Assembly: GCF_000719135.1 (NCBI RefSeq)
Contig: NZ_JOEK01000006.1
Span: forward strand, 190,064 to 254,063
Length of the DNA stretch: 64,000 nt
Origin: Streptomyces avicenniae
GTDB lineage: Bacteria > Actinomycetota > Actinomycetes > Streptomycetales > Streptomycetaceae
Reading direction: 5' to 3'
Below, in pieces: positions 8,540 to 16,333 of the stretch. The notes below the pieces were generated by a model. That model had not been told where the DNA came from. It did not search any database and worked only from the letters and a program-made list of their open reading frames with translations. Each line of letters opens with the position of its first letter. The first letter of the stretch is position 1. A program made the translations under genes and the position numbers.

Positions 8540-8773
8540 CTAGTTACCGTCCGACGAGTCGAAGAACCCTGTGCTCGCCGCCATGATGAATGCGGACCAT
8601 GCGGCGGGAGAGACGTGCGTCGTTCCCCCAAGACGGTCCTTCGTGTCACGCACCGAGATCTCCGGTACTGCCGCGAGCGCGACCTCGACACAGTTGCCGT
8701 TGCTCGCTGTGAAGCTGCTCGTGCGCCACTCAGGCTGAGCGGAAATCGTCGCCACGTCAACAGACTTCGTCAT
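8540..8773 (-). CDS. DUF397 domain protein, partner of XRE regulator
   Basis: 77 aa; motifs PEWRTSSFTASNGNCVEVA, ISVRDTKDR and SPAAWSAFIMAA identify DUF397. The ATG lies one base after the XRE regulator stop, so the two genes form one transcript. The pair matches the WhiJ/small-partner arrangement found in many copies in Streptomyces. It differs strongly in sequence from the other DUF397 copy at 8189, so the two are not a recent duplication. Confidence 0.9.
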   Translation of the reverse strand: MTKSVDVATISAQPEWRTSSFTASNGNCVEVALAAVPEISVRDTKDRLGGTTHVSPAAWSAFIMAASTGFFDSSDGN

Positions 8774-8774
8774 C

Positions 8775-9647
8775 TCAGGTCAGCTCACTTTCGATACGTT
8801 GCAGCAGCTCAAGAGTAGCGTGCAGCGGCAAGGCCGCGTCCGAGAGTCGCTTGAAAACGCGGCTCAGCCGACGCGTCACGCGAGGGTCGTCGCGGAGGGT
8901 GGTTGTGGCTTCCGCAGACTCGGTGAAGGCCACATCCGGCTCCCCGTCCTTGTCCGTGGCGAACAGCGAGAAGGCTCCCGTACTCACGGCACGCTCACCA
9001 GCCTCGAACGGGATGACACCGAACGTGACATTGGGCAGCGCCACGACTTCTTGCAGCCGCCGCAGCTGCGCCCGCATTACCGATGGACCACCGATCTGAA
9101 GGCGGAGCGCCGCCTCCGTCACCGTGGCTTCGAGGACGAGCGGATCGCTCTCGTGCAAGCGTTCCTGCCGACGCATGCGCACCTCCACCAAGCTCTCGAC
9201 CTGGTCAGGACCGAGCAACGCATAGCCACGCGCCGTCACCGCGTGCGCGTACTCCTCGGTCTGAAGCAGGCCAGGGATCAGCAGCGACTGGAACTCACTA
9301 CCGCGAACAGCTTCCGCTTCGTAGGCGAGAAACTCAGCGTAGTTCGCGCTGATCACATCGCCGTAGACACTCCACCACGGCGGAATCCGCTGCCGCCCGC
9401 GCCTCATCAGGTCAGCCAGATCGTCCCGCTGCTCGCCAGTCACCTCGTAGAGGTTCATGAATCCCTCGAAGTCTGCGGGAGCGCAGGCGCGCTTGCCCAG
9501 TTCGATCCGGCTGACCTTGGAGTTGTGGCAGTTCAGATGCGCCCCGACCTCCTCAGCGGTCAAGGCTGCCCCGTCCCGAAGGCGCCTGAGTTCGGCGCCG
9601 AGCCGTCTCCGAGCGGCAAGAGGGCTCACATTCGCCACCACAGCCAT
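8775..9647 (-). CDS. XRE-family helix-turn-helix regulator (DUF5753, WhiJ-like)
   Basis: 290 aa. Residues 10-70 form an XRE HTH (RRRLGAELRRLRDGAALTAEEVGAHLN, then SKVSRIELGKR). Residues 95-285 are a DUF5753 sensor-like domain with YEAEAVRGSEFQSLLIPGLLQTEEYA and VTFGVIPFEAGE. This is the standard architecture of the large Streptomyces family that pairs with DUF397 proteins and an RsbW-like ATPase. It is divergently transcribed from the HATPase operon, with 228 bp between them holding the presumed shared control region. Likely an accessory developmental or metabolic regulator; its ligand is unknown. Confidence 0.9.
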   Translation of the reverse strand: MAVVANVSPLAARRRLGAELRRLRDGAALTAEEVGAHLNCHNSKVSRIELGKRACAPADFEGFMNLYEVTGEQRDDLADLMRRGRQRIPPWWSVYGDVISANYAEFLAYEAEAVRGSEFQSLLIPGLLQTEEYAHAVTARGYALLGPDQVESLVEVRMRRQERLHESDPLVLEATVTEAALRLQIGGPSVMRAQLRRLQEVVALPNVTFGVIPFEAGERAVSTGAFSLFATDKDGEPDVAFTESAEATTTLRDDPRVTRRLSRVFKRLSDAALPLHATLELLQRIESELT

Positions 9648-9740
9648 GGATGACCTCCGATCAAGTCCCGCGCCCGTCAGCGCATGTCGTCAAGCAAGTG
9701 TCCCTGGCGCCACTCTCGCGAGTTGATCGTGACAGTGAAT

Positions 9741-9753
9741 TGGCAGATTGCCA
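9741..9753. promoter_or_regulatory. Inverted repeat in the XRE/HATPase divergent region
   Basis: TGGCA-GAT-TGCCA is a perfect 5-bp inverted repeat in the middle of the 228-bp intergenic region. It is a candidate binding site for the adjacent XRE protein. Confidence 0.3.
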
Positions 9754-9875
9754 CTCAGAGGCTTGACCCCCCGCCGGGACACTGCTCATCATAAGGCTGC
9801 GACGCTGCGCTCTCGCACCGTCACCACACGTGCTTCTGCCCGGAAGCATCGATCCGCGCTCCAGGAGGTGTCTAC

Positions 9876-10304
9876 ATGACGGTTCCGGTTCGGTTGACCG
9901 ACAAGCAGCTCTACGCCTACGCCTGGGACTTACTCGCCGATGCCCGGGGGATCGAGACGTGGCGGTGGACGTTGGCGCTGGTGCTCCGGTCGTGGGGGGC
10001 GTCCGAGGCCGCCGTGGACATCGCCCGAATGGGTCTCTCGGAACTCCTCGCCAACATCGTGCGGCACGTTGACGACCCGCGCTGCCGACTCTCGGCGCTC
10101 CTCGACGACGAGCAGGTCAGGGTGCTGGTCGAGGACCGGTCGCCGTCCATGCCGGTCGTCGCCGAGCCCGCGTGGGACGCGGAGTCGGGGCGCGGGCTCT
10201 GGATGCTCCGCGCGATGTGCCGGGACATGGGGTGCCGACCCGAACTCGGCGGCAAGACGGTGTGGTTCCTGCTCGACCTCGACCCGGCGGAGGACGCGGC
10301 GTGA
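9876..10304 (+). CDS. RsbW-like HATPase (anti-sigma-factor type) of the whiJ-like cluster
   Basis: 142 aa; ATG at 9876 after a strong AGGAGGTG. GHKL ATPase motifs are visible: N-box ELLANIVRHV, then SGRGLWMLRAMC as the G1/G2 region. Single-domain proteins of this kind act as anti-sigma factors or anti-anti-sigma kinases. Codon 19 (9930-9932) is a TTA, so expression should be bldA dependent. Its stop overlaps the next small gene by 4 bp. Operon order HATPase, membrane peptide, Cys-containing protein, divergent from XRE/DUF397, is characteristic of Streptomyces. Confidence 0.88.
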   Translation: MTVPVRLTDKQLYAYAWDLLADARGIETWRWTLALVLRSWGASEAAVDIARMGLSELLANIVRHVDDPRCRLSALLDDEQVRVLVEDRSPSMPVVAEPAWDAESGRGLWMLRAMCRDMGCRPELGGKTVWFLLDLDPAEDAA

Positions 10305-10447
10305 TCCGCACGTTCGCGGGGATCGGGTTCGTCCTCGGGCTGGTGTCGGTGGTCGGCGGGGGCCTGTGGCTCGCGGCGGTCCTGATCCTCCTGTGGATCA
10401 CACGGACGATCGGCGCGCACGACGACGGCGGGGAGGACGAGGCGTGA
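10301..10447 (+). CDS. Small single-pass membrane peptide
   Basis: 48 aa beginning with the GTG at 10301 inside the HATPase stop (GTGA) and ending inside the next start (GTGA at 10444). One long hydrophobic segment (about residues 5-35, FAGIGFVLGLVSVVGGG onward) is followed by an acidic tail HDDGGEDEA. The double overlap supports translation. Function unknown; perhaps it ties the HATPase system to the membrane. Confidence 0.65.
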   Translation: MIRTFAGIGFVLGLVSVVGGGLWLAAVLILLWITRTIGAHDDGGEDEA

Positions 10448-10827
10448 TCGCGCCATCAGAGGACGGCCCGTACCCGGTGCCTGGCGACGGCTCCGGCTGG
10501 CTCGTCGGCGCCTGCTGGCTGTGGTGCGGGCACAAGGTCACGCTCGTCGTCCGGCTCGGCACGGTCTCGACCGCCGTTCCTCCCGCCGAGGCACCGCTCT
10601 ACGCCTGCGGCCCGTGCACCGAGCGGCTGCACGGCGCCGTCACCGACCACACGGGCGCCGTCGCCTCGTCCCCGATCGACGGCGACGGCTGCGCGGCACC
10701 GCTCTACGTCACGCCGGGCGCGGCACCGGTCGCGAAAACCCACCCGCGTCCGCGCGGCCGGTACCGCGAGCCGCGCACCATGCTCGGGCGCCGCTGGCAG
10801 CGGGTGATCGACGGGGACGAACCGTAG
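10444..10827 (+). CDS. Hypothetical Cys-containing protein of the HATPase operon
   Basis: 127 aa, GTG at 10444 overlapping the previous stop by 4 bp. Residues GACWLWCGH (about 25-33) and YACGPCTERLHG (about 52-63) supply two Cys pairs plus His, a possible zinc-ribbon-like site. The C-terminal part is basic (PRPRGRYREPRTMLGRRWQR). No enzyme family is recognised. Conserved placement with the HATPase and membrane peptide suggests a shared function. Confidence 0.65.
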   Translation: MIAPSEDGPYPVPGDGSGWLVGACWLWCGHKVTLVVRLGTVSTAVPPAEAPLYACGPCTERLHGAVTDHTGAVASSPIDGDGCAAPLYVTPGAAPVAKTHPRPRGRYREPRTMLGRRWQRVIDGDEP

Positions 10828-10906
10828 GCCCCGCAACCCCGAGCGCCACCAGGTCAGTTGAACCGGCCGGGCCCGACCGCCCGGCGGACAGAGAGGAGTT
10901 CGGCAG

Positions 10907-11260
10907 ATGCCGTACCACGACCGTCGCACGTTCCCCCCGCCGCGCGGGGCCGCCGCCCGGGGCGGCCTGACGCTGGCCGCCGCCGGGGCGGCGCTCGGCC
11001 TGGCCGTGCTGTACGTCCCCCGCACCAGGACCCGGCAGGGCATCCGGCGGCTGGCGGGCCTGGTGGACGAGAGCTGGTACTGGTTCCACCAGGGGCTGCT
11101 GGTCTGGCTGGACGAGGACCCCGCCGGGGCGAAGCAGCTCTACGACCGTCCCCCGCCCGGGATCAGGATGGTGCCGGAGGAAGAACTCGTCCGCCGCATC
11201 TTCGCCGACCCGGACGACGAACCGCACGACGGCGCGGACTCCCCCGCCGCGACGCGCTGA
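10907..11260 (+). CDS. Hypothetical membrane-anchored protein
   Basis: 117 aa; ATG at 10907 with AGAGAGGAG upstream. A single hydrophobic stretch (about residues 19-39, GGLTLAAAGAALGLAVLYV) follows a basic N-terminus. The remainder is polar and includes ESWYWFHQGLLVWLDEDP. The C-terminus is acidic and Pro/Ala rich. No known family. It closes the plus-strand run and converges on the esterase-like gene. Confidence 0.6.
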   Translation: MPYHDRRTFPPPRGAAARGGLTLAAAGAALGLAVLYVPRTRTRQGIRRLAGLVDESWYWFHQGLLVWLDEDPAGAKQLYDRPPPGIRMVPEEELVRRIFADPDDEPHDGADSPAATR

Positions 11261-11289
11261 AGTCCACGCCCCCCAGCCCCCAGCCCCCC

Positions 11290-12492
11290 TCAGCCGCGCA
11301 CGGAGTCCTTGAGGAACACGATGCCGTCGCTGTCCGCCAGGTGGGCCGGGTCGAACGACGCGTAGCCGAACCAGGGCGACACGCGGTGCGCGGGCCGCAC
11401 GTCGCCGAGGGCGGCGGCCAGCCGCGCGGGGTCCACGACGCAACGGTCCTCGGGGAGCGCGTACAGCAGTCCTTCGAGGGTGTCGGGCGGCGGCGTGTCC
11501 ACGCCCTGGTGGCGGATCGTGCCGAGGGCGGTGGCCACGAAGCGGTAGTCCGCGCCGAGTTCGGCGCTCGCCAGCGCCCCGGCGCTCCACCACTCCAACC
11601 GCACCTCGCCCATCCGCACGGTGCTCTTCTCCCGTTGGAGATGGGAGTTGTGGGCGTGGACGAGGGTCGGGTCGCGCTCGGCGAGGGCGAGGAGGTTGCG
11701 GACCATCATCTGCCCGCGCAGGCCGACGAGCCTGGTGAGGCGGCCCGTTGACGTGTCGGCGTACCAGTGGTGGTAGAGCAGCAGGCCGGTCGCGGTGCGG
11801 GCGTGGAGACGGGCGCGGAAGCGGTCGTCCGGTGGGACCGTCGCGACGGACTCCGGGGCGTGCGCGTCGAGCAGCGCGGCGAGGTCGTCGGCTATCAGGC
11901 GCAGTTGAGCGGCTTCGGCCGAACGGCCCACGGACTGAGTCGGGTCCATCATGGCGGCGGGGTTCGTCCACCGGTCGTCGTCGCCGAGGAGGCGGTCGAG
12001 TGTGGCCTCGTCGCACGGGAGTTGGTCGGCGTCGAGCCGGGCGGCGAGGTGACGGTGGAGCGCGGTGAGGGCCTGCCGGGGGCTGGCGGCGTAGGCCGTC
12101 TCCAGGGGGCCGTCGAAACCGGCGAAGCGGACGTGCTCGGCCGGGGGCCGCCCCTCGTTGTGGGCGCGCATCCAGCGGACCAGCTCGCGGTTGCCGTCGA
12201 GGGTGCCCCAGTCGTGGCTGATCCCGTTCCTGACCACCTCCTCCAACTGGCCGTCGCCGCCGGTGACATAGGCGTCCACGAGCAGACCCGCCAGGCAGTC
12301 GCTCTCGATCGCGATCGTCCGGTACCCCTCCTGTTCCACGAGCTGCCGGAACAGGTCGTTGCGCAGCCGGAGCAGGGCGTCCTCGTTGTGGGTGGGCTCG
12401 CCGAGGGCGAGCAGCCGGGGGCGGCCACGGAGCAGCCGCATGACGGCCTCGGCCTCGACGGCGTGGACCGCGTCCTTGATGTCGGTGGTCAT
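11290..12492 (-). CDS. Erythromycin esterase-like family protein
   Basis: 400 aa from ATG 12492, with upstream in-frame starts possible to 12561. Family motifs are LLALGEPTHNEDAL (His35), the Glu in AIESDCLAG (Glu63), RWMRAHNEG, VRFAGFDGP, and the C-terminal SPWFGYASFDPAHLAD. Ere enzymes hydrolyse the macrolactone ring, but most chromosomal homologues, including actinomycete ones, have unproven substrates. A macrolide-resistance role should not be assumed. The gene is divergent from a MerR-type regulator and shares a short promoter region carrying a palindrome. Confidence 0.85.
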   Translation of the reverse strand: MTTDIKDAVHAVEAEAVMRLLRGRPRLLALGEPTHNEDALLRLRNDLFRQLVEQEGYRTIAIESDCLAGLLVDAYVTGGDGQLEEVVRNGISHDWGTLDGNRELVRWMRAHNEGRPPAEHVRFAGFDGPLETAYAASPRQALTALHRHLAARLDADQLPCDEATLDRLLGDDDRWTNPAAMMDPTQSVGRSAEAAQLRLIADDLAALLDAHAPESVATVPPDDRFRARLHARTATGLLLYHHWYADTSTGRLTRLVGLRGQMMVRNLLALAERDPTLVHAHNSHLQREKSTVRMGEVRLEWWSAGALASAELGADYRFVATALGTIRHQGVDTPPPDTLEGLLYALPEDRCVVDPARLAAALGDVRPAHRVSPWFGYASFDPAHLADSDGIVFLKDSVRG

Positions 12493-12495
12493 GCC

Positions 12496-12513
12496 TTCAA
12501 CGGTATCGTTGAA
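12496..12513. promoter_or_regulatory. Palindromic operator between esterase and MerR genes
   Basis: TTCAACG-GTAT-CGTTGAA is a perfect 7-bp inverted repeat four bases upstream of the esterase ATG and inside the 58-bp divergent intergenic region. The half-site core GTTGA recurs at 12519-12523. It is well placed for the adjacent two-headed MerR protein to control both genes. Confidence 0.5.
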
Positions 12514-12550
12514 CCTTCGGTTGAGACTTTGGCCCGCTATCGTGGGCCGC

Positions 12551-13273
12551 ATGGCGCCCAACCCTCAAAACGGTGGACGGCTGCGGCCGGTGGATCTGGC
12601 GCGCGGGCACGGTCTGTCCACGCAGGCGGTCAGGAACTACGAGGAGGCCGGTGTCCTCCCGGCCGCCGACCGCACGCCCCACGGCTACCGCGTCTACACG
12701 CCGCTGCACGCGGCTGCGCTGCGCGCGTTCCTCGCCCTGGTGCCGGGCCACGGCCACCCGGCGGCGACCGCGATCATGCGGGCCGTGAACGAGGGCGCGC
12801 CGGAGGAGGCGTACCGCCTGATCGACGGCAGCCACGTCCAGCTCCTCGACGACCGGCGGACCCTCCAGGCCGTGGAGAACGCCCTGCGCGACCTGGAGCC
12901 GGGCCCTGCCATGGCGTCGGCGCCCGGCGGCACGTTCATCGGGCCGCTGGCGGAACAGCTCGGCATCAGGCCCGCGACCCTGCGGAAGTGGGAGCGCGCC
13001 GGGCTGGTGCGTCCGCGCCGCGACCCGCTGACCGGGTACCGCGTCTACGACGCGGCGGACGTGCGGGACGCACGGCTGGCGCATCAACTCAGGCGCGGCG
13101 GCTACCTGTTGGAGCAGATCGCCCCGCTGCTCGCGCAGGTCAGGGCGGCCGGTGGCCTTGAGCCGCTGGAGGCGGCGCTGTCCGACTGGCACGGCCGCCT
13201 GTCCGCGCGGGGGCGGGCGCTGCTGGCCGGTGCGGCGGAACTGGAGGCGTACCTGCGCTTGATAGGCAAGTGA
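12551..13273 (+). CDS. MerR-family regulator with two HTH domains (TioE-like)
   Basis: 240 aa; ATG at 12551 with a TATCGT hexamer only 7 bases upstream (12538-12543) and no clear Shine-Dalgarno, suggesting a leaderless message. Residues 10-55 form one MerR HTH (VDLARGHGLSTQAVRNYEEAG, HGYRVY). Residues 130-185 form a second (IGPLAEQLGIRPATLRKWERAG, TGYRVYDAADV). Two MerR heads in a single chain are characteristic of the TioE-like subfamily. No effector-binding domain or metal-binding Cys pattern is seen. The final codons overlap an operator for the downstream ArsR gene. Confidence 0.85.
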   Translation: MAPNPQNGGRLRPVDLARGHGLSTQAVRNYEEAGVLPAADRTPHGYRVYTPLHAAALRAFLALVPGHGHPAATAIMRAVNEGAPEEAYRLIDGSHVQLLDDRRTLQAVENALRDLEPGPAMASAPGGTFIGPLAEQLGIRPATLRKWERAGLVRPRRDPLTGYRVYDAADVRDARLAHQLRRGGYLLEQIAPLLAQVRAAGGLEPLEAALSDWHGRLSARGRALLAGAAELEAYLRLIGK

Positions 13274-13288
13274 CCACTTGCCTATGGT
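13259..13288 (+). promoter_or_regulatory. Promoter of the ArsR-VOC operon
   Basis: TTGATA (13259-13264) and TATGGT (13283-13288) are separated by 18 bases, with GTG beginning 6 bases after the -10 hexamer, so the transcript is probably leaderless. The promoter lies partly inside the preceding MerR coding sequence. The operator palindrome fills the spacer. Confidence 0.5.
13262..13285. promoter_or_regulatory. ArsR operator palindrome
   Basis: ATAGGCAAGT-GACC-ACTTGCCTAT is a perfect 10-bp inverted repeat spanning the stop codon of the MerR gene and lying between the -35 and -10 of the ArsR promoter. Position and symmetry fit autorepression by the ArsR protein encoded 10 bases downstream. Confidence 0.65.
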
Positions 13289-13294
13289 GGGGCC

Positions 13295-13588
13295 GTGGCC
13301 GACGACGTGTTCAAGGCGCTGGCCGATCCCACCCGCAGGCACATCCTCGACGAGCTGGCGGAACGGGACGGCCAGTCGCTGTTCGAGATCTGCACACGCC
13401 TGGCCAACAAGCACGGCCTGGGGCTGTCCCGCCAGGCGATCAGCCAGCACCTCGCGGTCCTGGAGGCCGCGGGCCTGGTCCGCACGCGGCGCGAGGGCCG
13501 CTACAAGTTCCACGACCTCGACACCGCACCGCTTGAGCGCGTCATGACGCGGTGGCTCAGGCACGACACACCGGAGAACCGCCCATGA
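13295..13588 (+). CDS. ArsR-family winged-helix repressor
   Basis: 97 aa, GTG at 13295. DVFKALADPTRRHILDELAERD and LSRQAISQHLAVLEAAGLV followed by GRYKFHDL are the classic ArsR winged helix. No CxC metal site is present, so the ligand is probably organic or the protein responds to another cue. The stop overlaps the start of the VOC gene by 4 bp; ArsR plus VOC/activator-type enzyme is a common pair in which the repressor controls its neighbour. Confidence 0.9.
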   Translation: MADDVFKALADPTRRHILDELAERDGQSLFEICTRLANKHGLGLSRQAISQHLAVLEAAGLVRTRREGRYKFHDLDTAPLERVMTRWLRHDTPENRP

Positions 13589-13971
13589 GAATCCACCTGT
13601 CCAGCATCTTCGTGGACGACCAGGACAAGGCCCTGCGCTTCTACACCGACGTGCTGGGCTTCGTGAAGAAGACCGAGGTGCCGCTCGGCGAGTACCGCTG
13701 GCTGACCGTGGTGTCGCCCGAGGACCCGGACGGCACCGAGCTGGTGCTGGAGCCCGAGGGCCACCCGGCGGCGCGGCCGTACAAGGAGGCCCTGGCACAG
13801 GACGGCATCCCCGTCACCTCCTTCGCCGTGACGGACGTACGCGCGGAGGCCGACCGGCTGCGCGGGCTCGGCGTCCGGTTCACGCAGGAACCGCTGGAGA
13901 CAGGACCGGTCACGACGGCCGTGTTCGACGACACCTGCGGCAACCTGATCCAGATCGCTCAGTACCACTGA
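13585..13971 (+). CDS. VOC (glyoxalase/dioxygenase) superfamily protein
   Basis: 128 aa; ATG at 13585 overlaps the ArsR stop. The paired beta-alpha-beta-beta-beta modules are clear: IHLSSIFVDDQDKALRFYTDVLGF at the start and IPVTSFAVTDVRAEADRLRGLGV in the middle, ending TTAVFDDTCGNLIQIAQ. Metal-ligand positions resemble glyoxalase-type enzymes (His4, Glu near 52, Gln at the C-terminus). The substrate is unknown; detoxification or resistance by binding are the usual roles of ArsR-linked VOC proteins. Confidence 0.88.
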   Translation: MRIHLSSIFVDDQDKALRFYTDVLGFVKKTEVPLGEYRWLTVVSPEDPDGTELVLEPEGHPAARPYKEALAQDGIPVTSFAVTDVRAEADRLRGLGVRFTQEPLETGPVTTAVFDDTCGNLIQIAQYH

Positions 13972-14062
13972 CCAGGCCCGAGGGGCGGTGAGGCCCCCTG
14001 GAGAGCGGATGCCGGGGGCTGTCTACTGGTCCTTAAGTGCCCCCGAAGCGTGCGAGGTTGTC

Positions 14063-14497
14063 ATGTCCGACGAGGACTGCGTCTTCTGCGAGATCGTCGG
14101 CGGACGGGCCGAGGCGAGTGTCGTGTACGAGGACGAACGGGTCATCGGGATCATGGACATCGCACCGGTCACGCCCGGCCATCTGCTGGTCATCCCGAAG
14201 CGGCACGCCGTGGGCCTTGAGGACCTGCCGGACGAGGACGGGGTGCGCGTCTGGGAGGTGGGGCGCCTTCTCGCGAAGGCGCTGCGGCGCTCGGGGCTGC
14301 GGTGCGAGGGGGTCAACCTCTTCCTCGCGGACGGCAAGGCGGCGTTCCAGGAGATCTTCCACTTCCACCTGCACGTCTTCCCCCGGTTCGCGGGTGACCC
14401 GTTCCGCATCGACGCGGACTGGCGCGTGCAGGAGCGCGCGGCGCTGGACGCCACCGCGGGCGCGGTGCGGGAGGGGCTGGCACGCACCGACACGTGA
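14063..14497 (+). CDS. HIT-family hydrolase
   Basis: 144 aa; ATG at 14063 with a GAGG upstream. CVFCEIVGG provides an N-terminal Cys pair, PVTPGHLLVIPKRH is the conserved strand-turn, and HFHLHVFPR is the histidine triad. Proteins of this type hydrolyse or transfer nucleoside monophosphates from substrates such as AMP-lysine or diadenosine polyphosphates. Stand-alone gene. Confidence 0.92.
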   Translation: MSDEDCVFCEIVGGRAEASVVYEDERVIGIMDIAPVTPGHLLVIPKRHAVGLEDLPDEDGVRVWEVGRLLAKALRRSGLRCEGVNLFLADGKAAFQEIFHFHLHVFPRFAGDPFRIDADWRVQERAALDATAGAVREGLARTDT

Positions 14498-14593
14498 CGG
14501 CCGACCGCCCGGCCACCCGGCCAACGGCCTTGACAGGCAGCACGGTTACCGTGGCCCGTGTGACGTCCGCGCGACCGGAGGGAGCGTGCGTCG

Positions 14594-16333
14594 ATGAGGG
14601 CAGGGGCGGGGCAGGACGTACGGGAGGAGCCGGGCGTCCCCGATGTCCGTTCCTCCGCACGGTACTTGTGGTGGCTGGTGAGCTGTCAGCGTGCCCGCGT
14701 CACGGGGGGCGCGCTGCTCGGCAGCGCGTGGATGGTGAGCCTGATGCTCCCGCCCTACCTCCTGTCGCGCGCCGTGGACGACGGGTTGACGCCGGGCGAC
14801 CGGGGGGCGCTGCTCGGCTGGTCGGGGGCGCTGTTCGCCGTGGGGCTGCTGAACGCCTGGCTGGCGATCATGCGGCACCGGACGATGACCCGGGTGCGTC
14901 AGGACGCGTACTTCCGCTCGGCGCGCGTCGTCGTGCGGCAGACGACACGGCTGGGGGCGACGCTGCCGGGACGTGTCGGCGCCGGGGAGGTCGTCGCCAT
15001 CGGGCACGGGGACATCGCGGTGATCGCCAACACCCTGACGATCACGGGCCCGGGCGTCGGCGCCGTGCTGGCCTACGGGGTCGTCACGCTGCTGATGCTG
15101 TCCGTCTCGCCGCTCCTGGCCGGGGTCGTGCTGCTGGGCGTGCCGGTGCTCGCGCTCCTGGTGGGTCCGCTGCTCGGGCGGCTCCAGGCGGCGGAGAGCG
15201 CCTACCGCGAGCAGCAGGGGGACCTGACGGCGCGGCTGGTCGATCTCGTCGGGGGGCTGCGGGTCCTCGGCGGGCTCGGCGGGCGGGAGTTGGTCGCCGA
15301 CCGCTACCGCGACGCGTCGCGGCGGCTGCGCGACGAGGGGTACCGGGTGGGGGCGGTGACCAGCTGGATACAGGCGCTGGCGGTCGGGCTGCCGACCGTC
15401 TTCCTGGCGGGCGTCACCTGGCTGGCGGCCCGCGAGGCGGCGACGGACGCGATCACGACCGGCGACCTGGTGGCGGTGTACGGGTACGCCGCGGTGCTCG
15501 TCGTGCCCGTGTCGTTCTTCATCGAGGGGAGCCAGGACCTGACGCACGGCCGGGTGGCCGCGCGCCGCGTGGTGCGGTTCCTGCGGCTGGAGCGTGACGA
15601 GGAGCCGCACGGGCACGAGGGCGCGCCGCCCACGGCGTCCGCGCTGGAGGACCCGGCGTCCGGCGTGCGGGTGGAGCCCGGCGCGCTGACCGCGCTGGTG
15701 AGCGCGCGGGCGGCCGAGTCGGCGGCCGTGGTGGACCGGTTGGCGGGCTTCGCGGCCTCCGACGCCCGCTGGGGCGGCGTGCGGCTGGACGGCATTCCGC
15801 GCGCCTGGGTCCGTGACCGCGTGCTGGTCGCGGACAACGAGGCGGACCTGTTCGCGGGCCCGCTGCGGGAGGTCGTCGCCGGGCGCGCGGACCGTACCCC
15901 CGAGGAGCTGGACGCGGCCCTCGCCGCGGCTGCGGCGCGGGACATCGTGGGCGGCCTGGAGAACGGCCTCGACACGTGGATCGACGGGCAGGGGCGCAAC
16001 CTGTCGGGCGGGCAGCGCCAGCGCGTCCGGCTGGTGAGGGCGCTGCTCGCGGAGCCCGACGTGCTCATGACCGTCGAGCCGACGTCCGCGCTCGACGCGC
16101 ACACCGAGGCCGTCGTCGCCGCCGGTGTGCGGGCGTTCCGGCGGGGACGCACCACCGTCGTCACCACCACGTCCCCGGCCCTGCTGGAGACGGCGGACGT
16201 CGTGCACCACCTGACCGACGGCCGGGTCACGGCGTCGGGCACCCACCGTGAACTCCTGCGCCAGGACGCCCGATACCGGGCGCTGGTGGCGCGCGGCACG
16301 GGCGACACACCCGGCGAGGAGGCGCACCGATGA
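14594..16333 (+). CDS. ABC exporter half-transporter with degenerate ATP site (half A)
   Basis: 579 aa. Six transmembrane helices span residues about 25-320, followed by a nucleotide-binding domain. The signature LSGGQRQR is intact (Leu470-Gln474), but Walker A is unrecognisable (VSARAAES at 369-376 instead of GxxGxGKT). Walker B reads VLMTVEP (490-496) with Val494 in place of the Asp, and the H-loop His is Thr526. It should therefore not bind or hydrolyse ATP at its own Walker site but can complete the partner's site. Its stop overlaps the start of half B by 4 bp, so the products probably form a heterodimer. Substrate unknown; drug or lipid-like compounds are typical. Confidence 0.9.
   Translation: MRAGAGQDVREEPGVPDVRSSARYLWWLVSCQRARVTGGALLGSAWMVSLMLPPYLLSRAVDDGLTPGDRGALLGWSGALFAVGLLNAWLAIMRHRTMTRVRQDAYFRSARVVVRQTTRLGATLPGRVGAGEVVAIGHGDIAVIANTLTITGPGVGAVLAYGVVTLLMLSVSPLLAGVVLLGVPVLALLVGPLLGRLQAAESAYREQQGDLTARLVDLVGGLRVLGGLGGRELVADRYRDASRRLRDEGYRVGAVTSWIQALAVGLPTVFLAGVTWLAAREAATDAITTGDLVAVYGYAAVLVVPVSFFIEGSQDLTHGRVAARRVVRFLRLERDEEPHGHEGAPPTASALEDPASGVRVEPGALTALVSARAAESAAVVDRLAGFAASDARWGGVRLDGIPRAWVRDRVLVADNEADLFAGPLREVVAGRADRTPEELDAALAAAAARDIVGGLENGLDTWIDGQGRNLSGGQRQRVRLVRALLAEPDVLMTVEPTSALDAHTEAVVAAGVRAFRRGRTTVVTTTSPALLETADVVHHLTDGRVTASGTHRELLRQDARYRALVARGTGDTPGEEAHR

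Noticed and set aside
11290..12492. Macrolide-resistance gene
   Set aside because: Family motifs match erythromycin esterase-like proteins, but chromosomal homologues mostly have unproven substrates and nothing here indicates macrolide contact.
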